Source: an uncultured Coriobacteriaceae bacterium (GTDB taxonomy: Bacteria; Actinomycetota; Coriobacteriia; Coriobacteriales; Atopobiaceae). From it: DNA of 13,386 bases. The notes below the pieces were generated by a model, which saw only the letters and a program-made list of their open reading frames with translations, did not search any database and was not told the DNA's origin. Below, piece by piece: positions 1 through 5,705 of the stretch. The stretch spans positions 1-13,386 of the forward strand of contig UQWE01000025.1 in NCBI GenBank assembly GCA_900544655.1. Direction: 5' to 3'. The position numbers were made by a program, and so were the translations under genes. Position 1 is the first letter of the stretch, and each line of letters opens with the position of its first letter.

Positions 1-2
1 TC

Positions 3-536
3 TGCGGCCTGGGCTATACGCTCGTCGTGACCGGCATCGCCCAGGTTGCGTTCCCATACCAGGCGAACGGTTCGCTCATCAAGGTCGACGACAAGATCGT
101 GGGCTCCGAGCTGATCGGCCAGAACTTCGAGGATGAGGACCACATGTGGGGCCGCATTCAGAACGTGACTATCGTCGAGGGGAAGGACGGCGAGCTCATG
201 GCCTACGGCGCCCCGTCCAATTTGTCCCCGGCAAGTGAGGAGTATCGGCAGCTTGTGGACGCGCGCGTCGAGAAGATTCGCGCCTCCAACCCTGACGCTG
301 GCATGGATGCCGTGCCCGTCGACCTGGTGACGTGTTCCGGCTCAGGGCTCGACCCCGAGATCTCCCCCGATGCCGCCGAGTACCAGGTACCGCGCCTGGC
401 GAAAGCCACGGGCAAGAGCGAAGACGAGGTGCGCGAGATCATCGCCAAGTGCACCAAGGGCCGATTCCTGGGCGTCTTCGGCGAGCCCACGGTCAACGTG
501 CTCAAGGTGAACCTTATGCTGGACGGCGCGCTGTAG
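3..536 (+). CDS. kdpC: Potassium-transporting ATPase subunit C (KdpC), 5' end outside window
   Basis: KdpC is the small membrane-anchored subunit that stabilises the KdpFABC high-affinity K+ uptake ATPase at the cytoplasmic membrane. The frame is open from the left edge (reads CGLGYTLVVTGIAQVAFPYQ) to TAG at 534-536, so the gene is cut by the window and its N-terminal membrane helix is only partly present. Hallmarks seen: VTGIAQ...FPYQANGSL after the helix, the family signature SGSGLDPEISPDAA in the second half, then RLAKATGKSEDEVREII and the ending GEPTVNVLKVNLMLD. A GTG at 27 gives 169 residues but is an internal codon and not the true start. kdpA and kdpB are expected just upstream, outside the window. 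The gene appears undamaged up to its stop, but is followed immediately by foreign-looking sequence. Confidence 0.96.
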   Translation, partial: CGLGYTLVVTGIAQVAFPYQANGSLIKVDDKIVGSELIGQNFEDEDHMWGRIQNVTIVEGKDGELMAYGAPSNLSPASEEYRQLVDARVEKIRASNPDAGMDAVPVDLVTCSGSGLDPEISPDAAEYQVPRLAKATGKSEDEVREIIAKCTKGRFLGVFGEPTVNVLKVNLMLDGAL

Positions 537-562
537 GCCATGAGCCTGCCGGCCTTGCGACG

Positions 563-658
563 ATGGCCGGCGCCTTGGAGAAAGAGTCTTGGGACGAGGG
601 TAGCATCGCCGATCGCGCCGAATGGCTTGCGAACAAGGCGTTGGAGGTCTGGCGCTAG
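563..658 (+). pseudogene. C-terminal remnant of a DUF262/DUF1524 (GmrSD-like) nuclease
   Basis: A short frame following kdpC ends with ESWDEGSIADRAEWLANKAL, then EVWR and TAG. This resembles the extreme C-terminus of DUF1524 proteins. The intact DUF262/DUF1524 protein at 9265-11355 has the same pattern: EAW, then 19 residues, then W, against ESW, 19 residues, W here. R, E, K and LE match within the spacer. The N-terminal and catalytic parts are absent, and there is no ribosome-binding site before ATG 563. The frame is open a little further upstream (from about 539), so the exact junction with kdpC is uncertain. I read it as the leftover end of a lost restriction-type gene. A chance match is possible because only about 30 residues remain. 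Confidence 0.5.
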
Positions 659-740
659 GCTCTACCCGCGTCCCATCTCGAAGATGCCTGCGGTGTCGGA
701 ACCCGCATCCATGACGGATGTTGTCGGCTCTTCCAAATGC

Positions 741-774
741 GAGGCACCGGTGGCGCTTCCGTCATCGGTGCCTC
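741..774. repeat. Perfect 12-bp inverted repeat (hairpin) at the end of the RHH gene
   Basis: GAGGCACCG (741-749) pairs exactly with CGGTGCCTC (766-774). The inner GTG/CAT adds three more pairs (one G-T), leaving a loop of about 10 nt. It overlaps the stop codon (773-775) of the minus-strand gene, which is where a terminator would sit, but neither strand has a T-run after the stem. It may be a weak or factor-assisted terminator or an element-end structure. The rest of 659-772 shows no gene. Confidence 0.55.
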
Positions 775-1087
775 AACCCCCCTCGCCGAGAGCCAGGAAG
801 AGCCCCATCACCAGCTCGATCCTCTGCTGCAGGGACCCGCTCAGCTCGCCGTAGGAGGCCGCCAGATGCACCTCCTTGGACAACTCCGACATCGAGTCCT
901 TCAACGCCTTCTGAACGCTCACGGAGGGCCTCACCTCAACCTGAGCATCGGTGAGCTTGGCGATGATGTAGTTCTGCCTGTTCATGCCGCTCCAAGCTGC
1001 CATCTCGCATATGAGCTTGCGCTCCTCGGGCGTGCAGCGGAACGCCATCGTCTTGCTGCGCTTGCGGGCGCTGTTCTCGCACGGCAT
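773..1087 (-). CDS. Ribbon-helix-helix, MobC-like DNA-binding protein
   Basis: This 104-residue basic protein resembles the ribbon-helix-helix proteins of mobile elements (MobC-like relaxosome or Arc-type). The N-terminal part reads KRSKTMAFRCTPEERKLI at about residues 10-26, the beta strand plus first helix of the fold. It is followed by EMAAWSGMNRQNYIIAKL, the second helix, at about 28-45. The C-terminal half (ALKDSMSELSKEV, then SLQQRIELVMGLFLAL) is helical and probably mediates oligomerisation. ATG 1087 was chosen because the GAGGGGG at the end of int lies about 8 nt upstream; the inner ATG before AFRC is a possible alternative. It follows int by 5 nt and is surely cotranscribed with it. 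Role inferred: binding element DNA during transfer or excision. No relaxase is present in the window. Confidence 0.75.
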   Translation of the reverse strand: MPCENSARKRSKTMAFRCTPEERKLICEMAAWSGMNRQNYIIAKLTDAQVEVRPSVSVQKALKDSMSELSKEVHLAASYGELSGSLQQRIELVMGLFLALGEGG

Positions 1088-1092
1088 CCTTC

Positions 1093-1869
1093 TTACCCCC
1101 TCGCCCCGTCGAGCGCGGCGGCCATCTCGTCCTGCTTCGTGGGGAACAGGTGCGCGTAGCGGTAGGTGATGTCCACCGCCTCGTGGCCCATGCGCTCGGC
1201 GATGGCCAGCGCGGAGAAGCCCATCTCTATCAGCAGGCTCACATGGCTGTGGCGTATGTCGTGTATGCGGATGCGCTTCACGCCCGACGCCTTGCACCCG
1301 CGCTCCATCTCGTGGGCCAGGAAGTGCTTGGTTACGGCGAACAGGCGCTCGTCGGGGGCGACGTCGTCGCGCATCTCGATGAAGTCCGCCATCTCGTCGC
1401 GAAGGAAGGCGGGCATGACGACCGTGCGCACGGACTTGGGCGTCTTGGGGTCGGTCACGGTGTCCACGCCGTGGAGGCTCTGGTGCGACTTGTTGATGCG
1501 CAGCCGCGAGCTATCCAGCATGAAGTCGGACGGCGTGAGCGCCAGGAGCTCGCCGCAGCGTATGCCCGTCCAGTACAGCAGCTCGAAGGCGTGGAACGAC
1601 AGCGGCTTGTCGTTGATGATGTACTCCTTGGTGATCCACGTGTGCTCGCGTATGCGCGGCTTCACCTCTGAGGCGTACACCTCGACGAACTCGGAGAACG
1701 TCATGTCCATGGCCCCGCCGTTAAGGCTCTTGAACCGGCTCTCCCACACTGCGGCCTCCACCTCGGAGGAGAAGCCGCGCTTCGTCTTGTGGCGCTTCGA
1801 GCCGCGGGCGTCGCGGTAGTAGCACTGCACGTAGAACGTGCCGTTGTTGCCATCCTTGTACACGGGCAT
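1093..1869 (-). CDS. int: Tyrosine recombinase (ICE-type integrase) with an internal deletion
   Basis: A site-specific tyrosine recombinase related to integrases of Gram-positive conjugative elements. The N-terminal AP2-like arm-binding domain is seen (MPVYKDGNNGTFYVQCYYRD, residues 1-20; KRGFSSEVEAAVWE). The core-binding domain starts at MTFSEFVEVYA (56-66) and HTWITKEYII (76-85). The sequence then jumps straight to DKPLSFHAFELLYWTGIRCG, which is catalytic-domain sequence. Catalytic residues are all visible: R104, K142 or K145, H203-x-x-R206, H229 and Y238 (YAHLF). The protein has 258 residues where relatives have about 360-390, so about 100 residues of the DNA-clamping core domain are missing, in frame. 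ATG 1869 follows GGAGG with good spacing and lies 1 nt after the xis stop. Recombination activity is doubtful. Confidence 0.92.
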   Translation of the reverse strand: MPVYKDGNNGTFYVQCYYRDARGSKRHKTKRGFSSEVEAAVWESRFKSLNGGAMDMTFSEFVEVYASEVKPRIREHTWITKEYIINDKPLSFHAFELLYWTGIRCGELLALTPSDFMLDSSRLRINKSHQSLHGVDTVTDPKTPKSVRTVVMPAFLRDEMADFIEMRDDVAPDERLFAVTKHFLAHEMERGCKASGVKRIRIHDIRHSHVSLLIEMGFSALAIAERMGHEAVDITYRYAHLFPTKQDEMAAALDGARG

Positions 1870-1870
1870 G

Positions 1871-2074
1871 TCAGTCCACCTCCGGGAAGTACAGGGCGTC
1901 GAAGACGTCGCTCCGGACGCGCCCGCGGATAACCACGCGCCCGTGCGCCTCCTGCTCGGCGTTTATCCTCCTGATCACCTCGTAGGCGCTGCCTTTCTTG
2001 ATCCTCAGCAGCTCCGCGACCTCGTCGGCGTCCAGCATGTGCGGCCTCGGCGTCTTCGCCACCTTCTCGTCCAC
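1871..2074 (-). CDS. xis: Excisionase-type helix-turn-helix DNA-binding protein
   Basis: A small winged-helix/MerR-like protein (67 residues) of the excisionase type found beside integrases. Such proteins bend attachment-site DNA and steer the integrase towards excision. The HTH reads MLDADEVAELLRIKKGSAYE (about 14-33), followed by VIRRINAEQEAHGRVVIRGR, where the last GRVVIRGRV is the wing strand. GTG 2074 is preceded by GGAGGA 4 nt upstream; an in-frame TTG at 2089 would include that ribosome-binding site inside the gene and is less likely. Its stop is separated from the int start by one base (translational coupling). It is transcribed away from the xre repressor gene across the operator array at 2093-2194. 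Confidence 0.82.
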   Translation of the reverse strand: MDEKVAKTPRPHMLDADEVAELLRIKKGSAYEVIRRINAEQEAHGRVVIRGRVRSDVFDALYFPEVD

Positions 2075-2120
2075 GGCTCCTCCAAACAATGGCGTACGGA
2101 TACGTACGGTTTACAGATTC

Positions 2121-2149
2121 AGAGTAAACGTACGAATCCGTACTGTCAA
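2121..2149 (-). promoter_or_regulatory. Predicted promoter of xis-int-RHH operon
   Basis: On the minus strand TTGACA (2149-2144) is a perfect -35 box. After 17 bp comes TACTCT (2126-2121), a weak but usable -10 box keeping T1, A2 and T6. Operator pair 2 fills the spacer, so repressor binding there would block RNA polymerase. A transcript starting near 2114 would carry operator pair 1 just downstream. Confidence 0.6.
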
Positions 2150-2154
2150 TAGAA

Positions 2155-2183
2155 TTGCGTACATTTGCGTACGCTGATAAGAT
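2155..2183 (+). promoter_or_regulatory. Predicted promoter of xre
   Basis: TTGCGT (2155-2160), 17 bp, then TAAGAT (2178-2183). The start would be near 2190, about 25 nt before ATG 2215. Operator pair 3 spans from inside the -35 box through most of the spacer, and the single site at 2190 sits at the transcription start. Negative autoregulation is the natural reading. Confidence 0.55.
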
Positions 2184-2214
2184 GTGCGGGTACGTAATTC
2201 CAGGAGGAGGGCGC

Positions 2215-2628
2215 ATGTCCGTAGGCGGGAACATAAGGCGGTACCGCAAGTCGCGCGGCATGACGCAGGCGCAGCTCGCCGAGGCGGTCGGTCTGACCGA
2301 GGGGGCCGTGCGCCACTACGAGAGCGGCATCCGCGCCGTGAAGCCCGAGCTGCTTGGGTCCATCGCCGATACGCTCGGCGTGTCCGTCAACGCTCTTAAG
2401 GATTACGGCGTCGAGAACGCGGGCGACCTCATGTCGCTGCTCGCGCGCCTCGAGGACTCCTTCGGCATCGTTCCCGCAGCCGACGGCACGGGCCTCTCCC
2501 TGAACCCCAAGGCTCCGCACGCGTCCAAAGCCGCGACGGCTATCGAGCTGTGGGCAGAGAAGCGCGCGCAGCTCGAGAACGGCGAGATCGACGCCGACGA
2601 GTACGAGGACTGGAAAGCCTCGCTGTAG
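2215..2628 (+). CDS. Xre-family repressor of the integrative element
   Basis: A 137-residue transcriptional regulator, probably the element's master repressor. The N-terminal HTH_3 domain covers about residues 4-60: NIRRYRKSRGMTQAQLAEAV, the recognition helix in GLTEGAVRHYESGIR, then KPELLGSIADTLGVSVNALK. The middle (DLMSLLARLEDSFGIVP) is probably a dimerisation or linker region, and the end is acidic (ENGEIDADEYEDWKASL). ATG 2215 is preceded by AGGAGGAGG with 6 nt spacing. A longer frame from 2155 would read through the promoter and is rejected. It is divergent from xis-int, the usual lysogeny-like switch layout. Function inferred from family and position: repress both promoters through the GTAC sites. 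Confidence 0.88.
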   Translation: MSVGGNIRRYRKSRGMTQAQLAEAVGLTEGAVRHYESGIRAVKPELLGSIADTLGVSVNALKDYGVENAGDLMSLLARLEDSFGIVPAADGTGLSLNPKAPHASKAATAIELWAEKRAQLENGEIDADEYEDWKASL

Positions 2629-2715
2629 CGGCTCCCCGCATTTCGCAACCAGCGCAACCGAATCAGGACGCCAAGCTAGGCGGTGAGCGCCGCTCGAACC
2701 TGCGTATGCTGAGTT

Positions 2716-2765
2716 TTTACTCCCCATTGCATGCAAAGGCATTTCTGGCGCACCTGGGGAGTAAA
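2716..2765. repeat. 11-bp perfect inverted repeat downstream of xre
   Basis: TTTACTCCCCA (2716-2726) is repeated in inverse as TGGGGAGTAAA (2755-2765), separated by 28 bp that include the palindrome TTGCATGCAA. There is no T-run on either strand, so it is not an obvious terminator. It lies between the intact recombination cassette and decayed genes. A protein-binding or attachment-type site is possible but not shown. Confidence 0.5.
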
Positions 2766-2777
2766 TGACGCGGTGGC

Positions 2778-2957
2778 TTACATGGCGGCACACAACAGCA
2801 CGCGATAGGCAGCGAGTCTGAAATAGTGGTCTTGGCCGGCCAGGATACAGGCGGCTTCCGCTTCGGCGCACAGCTCGAAGGAGACGCCCCTCTACTTCAG
2901 GTGCATGATTTGCTGCCCTATTGTGAGGATGGGCTTCCTGTTTTGGCCGTCTGCCAT
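2778..2957 (-). pseudogene. N-terminal remnant of an Abi_2-family abortive-infection protein with amber codon
   Basis: On the minus strand ATG 2957, preceded by AGGAG 8 nt upstream, opens a frame MADGQNRKPILTIGQQIMHL then K. Next is TAG at codon 22 (2894-2892), then RGVSFELCAEAEAACILAGQ and DHYFRLAAYR before the match is lost and TAA follows (2780-2778). The pattern KP.LT...QI.HLK.RGV.FE........YFRLAAYR is the start of Abi_2 (AbiD/AbiF-like) proteins, which abort phage infection. Full proteins are about 300 residues, so only about 50 residues of homology remain and these carry a nonsense codon. The intact ribosome-binding site suggests recent decay. This remnant is not reachable as one ORF because of the amber. 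Confidence 0.72.
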
Positions 2958-3324
2958 CGTCGATCTCCTGTCATTGATTTGAGAATCCTATTCTACCAGC
3001 ATGTTTGCTCTGAATCCTGAAGGCTTGTTTGTTAACTCATGGGCAAGCCACCTGAGACTACTCACTTTTCCCGCCGATGGCGAAGGCTTGCGACCTGGGG
3101 TTTTGCGAATAACGCAAAAGCTACCCGCGTTAATTCACTTACGATTGCAGCTAGTGGCTTGCGCGCTAAAGGGCGGTTGAGTTTCAAAACGGGCGTTTTC
3201 GGCGCTATCGGGTCTCTAAAGGCTGTCCGCCGTGCCCTTTGGGACAAAAATAAAAACTCAATACTCTGAGTTTGGAAATAGTTTTTGAAGTTGTCCCAAC
3301 CTTTGTCCCCGAAGCCGACGAAAC
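2958..3324. other. Intergenic region with small hairpins, no gene recognised
   Basis: No convincing coding frame on either strand. Visible structures: TTTTGCG, loop AATAA, CGCAAAA (about 3101-3119), a perfect 7-bp hairpin; and AAACTC, 8 nt, GAGTTT (about 3255-3274) inside a larger GGGACA...TGTCCC inverted pair (about 3240-3297). The latter half is AT-rich compared with its surroundings. The 5' part should hold the promoter of the Abi_2 remnant on the minus strand. Confidence 0.5.
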
Positions 3325-3424
3325 GCGACATTGCGTTACCTGGCGGCACACGTTCCGTGGCGGCGCCGAAAACTGGATGCAACTGGAATGACGTGATAGA
3401 AGAACTGGAACCACCGAGTGGGAG
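3325..3424 (+). repeat. Segment repeated at 6866-6962, copy 1 (tail of a lost gene plus flank)
   Basis: About 100 bp that align with 6866-6962. Shared blocks include CGTGGCGGCG and ACTGGAATGA. In one frame copy 1 reads RHTFRGGAENWMQLE then TGA (3389-3391), and copy 2 reads WHAFRGGVESWALLE then TGA. Several differences are silent or conservative, which suggests an ancestral protein C-terminus; the family is not recognised. Here it lies directly upstream of the ATPase leader. Confidence 0.55.
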
Positions 3425-3435
3425 TCGTAAATTCC

Positions 3436-3531
3436 TTAGTTATGGGGGCAGAAAGCGTTAAGTCGATAAAGAATACCCCAATAAGCCTCTAATTTGATAT
3501 GTTGGCTCCAATGAAGATTGGGGCCAACATG
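3436..3531 (+). promoter_or_regulatory. Structured ATPase leader, copy 1: hairpin sequestering the start codon
   Basis: Begins TTAGTTATGGGGGC and contains ACCCCAATAA about 30 nt later, so GGGG and CCCC can pair. The second hairpin is stronger: ATGTTGGCTCCAAT (3499-3512), loop GAAG, ATTGGGGCCAACAT (3517-3530), 14 pairs with one G-T. The 3' arm contains the GGGG ribosome-binding site and the A and T of the ATPase start codon (3529-3531). Copies 2 and 3 are at 11612 and 13164. A GATAAA at about 3465 could be a -10 box, but the promoter is unclear. Confidence 0.75.
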
Positions 3532-4761
3532 CGGTTGTTCCCTAGAGAGAACTACCTGAAGAAGATTCGCGGCTTCTACCATGACGACGGGATGATCAAG
3601 GTCATTACCGGCGTCCGCCGATGCGGCAAGTCCTGCCTCATGTAGTGCATCGCCGAAGAGCTGAGGGCCGAAGGCGTCGCTGACGAGCGCATCGTCTTCT
3701 TCAACCTCGACCGATATGGGTACCGATCCGTCAAGACCCCGGAACAACTCGAGGCCCTCGTCGGGCCCCTGCTCGCTGTCTCGGGGACGAAGTACCTTTT
3801 CATCGACGAGGTTCAAAACTTCGACGGCTTCGAGGACGTGCTCAACGGGTTTCGCACCGAAGGCGGCTTCTCCATCTTCATCACCGGCTCAAACTCCTAT
3901 CTGCTCTCGGGCGAACTGGCCACGAAGCTAACCGGGCGCTACATCGAGTTCGAGATGCAGACGCTGGACTTCGGCGAGTATTGCCAGATGAAGCGCTTCT
4001 TGGGACTGCCCGTGAACCCGAACCCGGTCGCGGAGTTCGATTCCTACATCCTCGAGGGTGGTTTTCCGAAAGCGATGGATTACCCCCGGCTCGCCGACAA
4101 GCGCACTTACGTCGCGGCGGTAATCCAGGAGATCTTCGAGAAGGACATCCGCGGGCGCGTGAAGATCAAAAGCGTCTCCGTGTTCAACCAGGTGTGCGGC
4201 TACGTCATCAAGAACTTCGGTGTCACCACGTCGCTTGCGAACATCCAATCGGGCCTCGAGAGCAGGCAGGGCGTGAAGATCAAGCGCGAGACGCTCGCGC
4301 GGTACCTCCAGATCCTCGAGGGCGCGAAGATCGTCAGCAAGTGCACCCGCTTCGACCTGAGGTCGCGAAAAGCGCTGCGGGGCGAGCAGAAGTACTACCT
4401 GGCTGACCTGAGCTTCTACTTCGCCCTCAACACCGACAACCGCATCAACTACGGGCCCGTGCTGGAGAACATCGTCTATCGCTACGCTCTCGCGCGGGGC
4501 TGCAAGGTCAGCGCCGGGCGCATCGGGAAGCTGGAGTGTGACTTCATCCTCAGGAACCCCGAAATGGACTACGCATACGTTCAGGTCGCCATGACCATCA
4601 TGGCCGACCGGGCAACGGAGGAGCGCGAATACCGTCCGTTCCAACAGATCAGGGACAACTACCCCAAGTACCTGCTGACGCGAAGCGATCCCATTCAGCA
4701 AAGGGACGGCATCATTCATGCCAACATCCCCGAGTTCATACAGGAAGGGAGGGCATTCTAG
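3529..4761 (+). pseudogene. AAA-type ATPase with DUF4143, interrupted by an amber codon
   Basis: A widespread ATP-binding protein of the AAA_14/DUF4143 group, role unknown and often found in defence or mobile islands. From ATG 3529 the frame reads MRLFPRENYLKKIRGFYHDD, then Walker A GVRRCGKS (28-35), then CLM and TAG (3643-3645, codon 39). It stays open in the same frame for 371 more codons to TAG 4761. Relatives usually have Q after LM, so one C-to-T change (CAG to TAG) explains it. Downstream parts are intact: Walker B YLFIDEVQ (about 89-96), ITGSNSYLLSGELATKLTGR, and the DUF4143-type C-terminus ending LLTRSDPIQQRDG...NIPEFIQEGRAF. Total 410 codons, the normal size. Internal starts (for example GTG 3838) would lack both Walker motifs. 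Probably a young pseudogene. Confidence 0.85.
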
Positions 4762-4784
4762 GAGGGCAATGCCTCCTTTCGATG
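4760..4784 (+). terminator. Possible terminator of the ATPase gene
   Basis: AGGAGG, 6-nt loop, CCTCCT immediately after the stop codon, followed by only TTTCG. The stem is short and the T-run weak, so this is tentative. Confidence 0.35.
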
Positions 4785-4940
4785 CCCGCCTGCGTGCGGC
4801 TGATCTTAAATGGGCGTCTTTAGCCTTCATTTGTTTTTTATGCGCCTGTCGCAGCGATTCAACGCGCCCCCTGGCGACGACAGGACTGATAGCAAGCGGA
4901 CAATCTACCAAGGGCATACCTTTGGTAGATTGCTGAATCG
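4785..4940. other. Junction region with a strong 14-bp stem-loop
   Basis: No gene recognised. CAATCTACCAAGGG (4901-4914), loop CATA, CCTTTGGTAGATTG (4919-4932) forms a 14-pair hairpin with one G-T. No T-run follows on the plus strand. The hairpin ends only about 9 bp before the point (about 4941) where homology to NapH-like proteins starts abruptly, so it marks or lies at a rearrangement breakpoint. It may be the end of a foreign segment. Confidence 0.6.
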
Positions 4941-4985
4941 TGCCCCGCGGCATCGGGTGCGTGCCCCATCGGGTCGTTCCAGTCG

Positions 4986-5675
4986 GTGGTAGGTTCATCC
5001 AAGTTCAACTTTTCTTACTACGTTACCGGTACGCTCATTTTGCTCGGCGTGCTGCTGGGACGCTTTGTATGCGGCTTTCTGTGCCCGTTTGGCTGGCTTC
5101 AGGAGCTGCTTCATAAGATTCCCGGCAAAAAGCTTTCGACAAAAAGGCTCAAGGCGCTTACGTATGTCAAATACTTCGTGCTGTTGTTTGCCGTGGTAGT
5201 ACTGCCTGCGCTGGTGGTCAACGATCTGGGGATGGGGGACCCGTTCTTTTGCAAATACGTCTGTCCGCAGGGCGTGCTCGAGGGCGCCATTCCTCTGGCC
5301 ATTGCCAATGCCGGCATTCGATCTGCGTTGGGCCAACTCTTTACTTGGAAACTTGTCGTTCTCATTGCCGTGGTGCTGCTGAGCGTTTTGTTCTATCGCC
5401 CCTTCTGCAAATGGATTTGCCCGCTCGGCGCATTCTATGCGCTCATGAATAAGGTGTCCTTACTGGGGATTCGGGTCGATGCATGTAAATGCGTCTCGTG
5501 TGGCAAGTGTTCAAAGGTTTGTCAGATGGACGTTGATGTGACCAGCGCACCCAATCATGCTGAATGCATCCGGTGCGGAAAGTGCATCGGGGCCTGCCCC
5601 GTCGATGCCATCAGCTATCGCTATGGCCTGGATCTACCGGCAGAAAAGCTCCCCCTGACCGCTGATAAAAAGTAA
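4986..5675 (+). CDS. NapH-like 4Fe-4S membrane ferredoxin, 5'-truncated
   Basis: A membrane protein of the NapH/MauN group, which passes electrons from the quinone pool to periplasmic or thiol-redox partners. From GTG 4986 it has transmembrane segments near YYVTGTLILLGVLLGRF, YFVLLFAVVVLPALVV and LVVLIAVVLLSVLFY. It has the motifs CGFLCPFGW, CKYVCPQG and CKWICPLG, and two ferredoxin clusters, CVSCGKCSKVC and CIRCGKCIGAC. The homologous frame continues upstream of the GTG to about 4941 (CPAASGACPIGSFQSVVGSS, a normal family segment) and then stops matching, with TAG at 4926. About 45 N-terminal residues, including the first membrane helix, are missing, and no ribosome-binding site precedes 4986. 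It is therefore probably non-functional or poorly made. It lies 30 nt before the TlpA-like gene. Confidence 0.85.
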   Translation: MVGSSKFNFSYYVTGTLILLGVLLGRFVCGFLCPFGWLQELLHKIPGKKLSTKRLKALTYVKYFVLLFAVVVLPALVVNDLGMGDPFFCKYVCPQGVLEGAIPLAIANAGIRSALGQLFTWKLVVLIAVVLLSVLFYRPFCKWICPLGAFYALMNKVSLLGIRVDACKCVSCGKCSKVCQMDVDVTSAPNHAECIRCGKCIGACPVDAISYRYGLDLPAEKLPLTADKK

Positions 5676-5705
5676 AACAAGCTTCGACAAAACGGAGGAA
5701 TGACC

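Larger units (their letters stand above)
2093..2194. promoter_or_regulatory. Operator array: seven GTAC-core sites between xis and xre
   Basis: GTAC cores lie at 2094, 2104, 2130, 2140, 2159, 2169 and 2190, five of them inside a full CGTACG. The first six form three pairs, each with exactly 10 bp (one helical turn) between cores. Pair sequences: CGTACGGATACGTACGG (2093-2109), CGTACGAATCCGTACTG (2129-2145) and CGTACATTTGCGTACGC (2158-2174). A longer inverted repeat links the first two pairs: CGTACGGTTTAC (2103-2114) against GTAAACGTACG (2124-2134). Pair 2 lies in the spacer of the xis promoter and pair 3 in that of the xre promoter. Binding by the neighbouring Xre protein is inferred. Confidence 0.8.

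Noticed and set aside
1166..1819. Plus-strand frame of 217 codons opposite the integrase
   Set aside because: It is a reverse-complement shadow of the integrase catalytic domain.
2146..2871. Minus-strand frame of 241 codons across xre
   Set aside because: It overlaps the well-supported Xre gene and the operator array and has no domain; a shadow frame.
2892..3645. UAG might be recoded as an amino acid, since two interrupted genes (Abi_2, ATPase) both have in-frame TAG
   Set aside because: TAG is the normal stop of kdpC, xre, both DUF3800 genes and the ATPase itself, so ordinary decay is simpler.
3928..4998. Long minus-strand frame (356 codons) opposite the ATPase
   Set aside because: It is antisense to a clearly conserved protein, has no recognisable motif and runs into the junction hairpin; a shadow of high-GC codon use.
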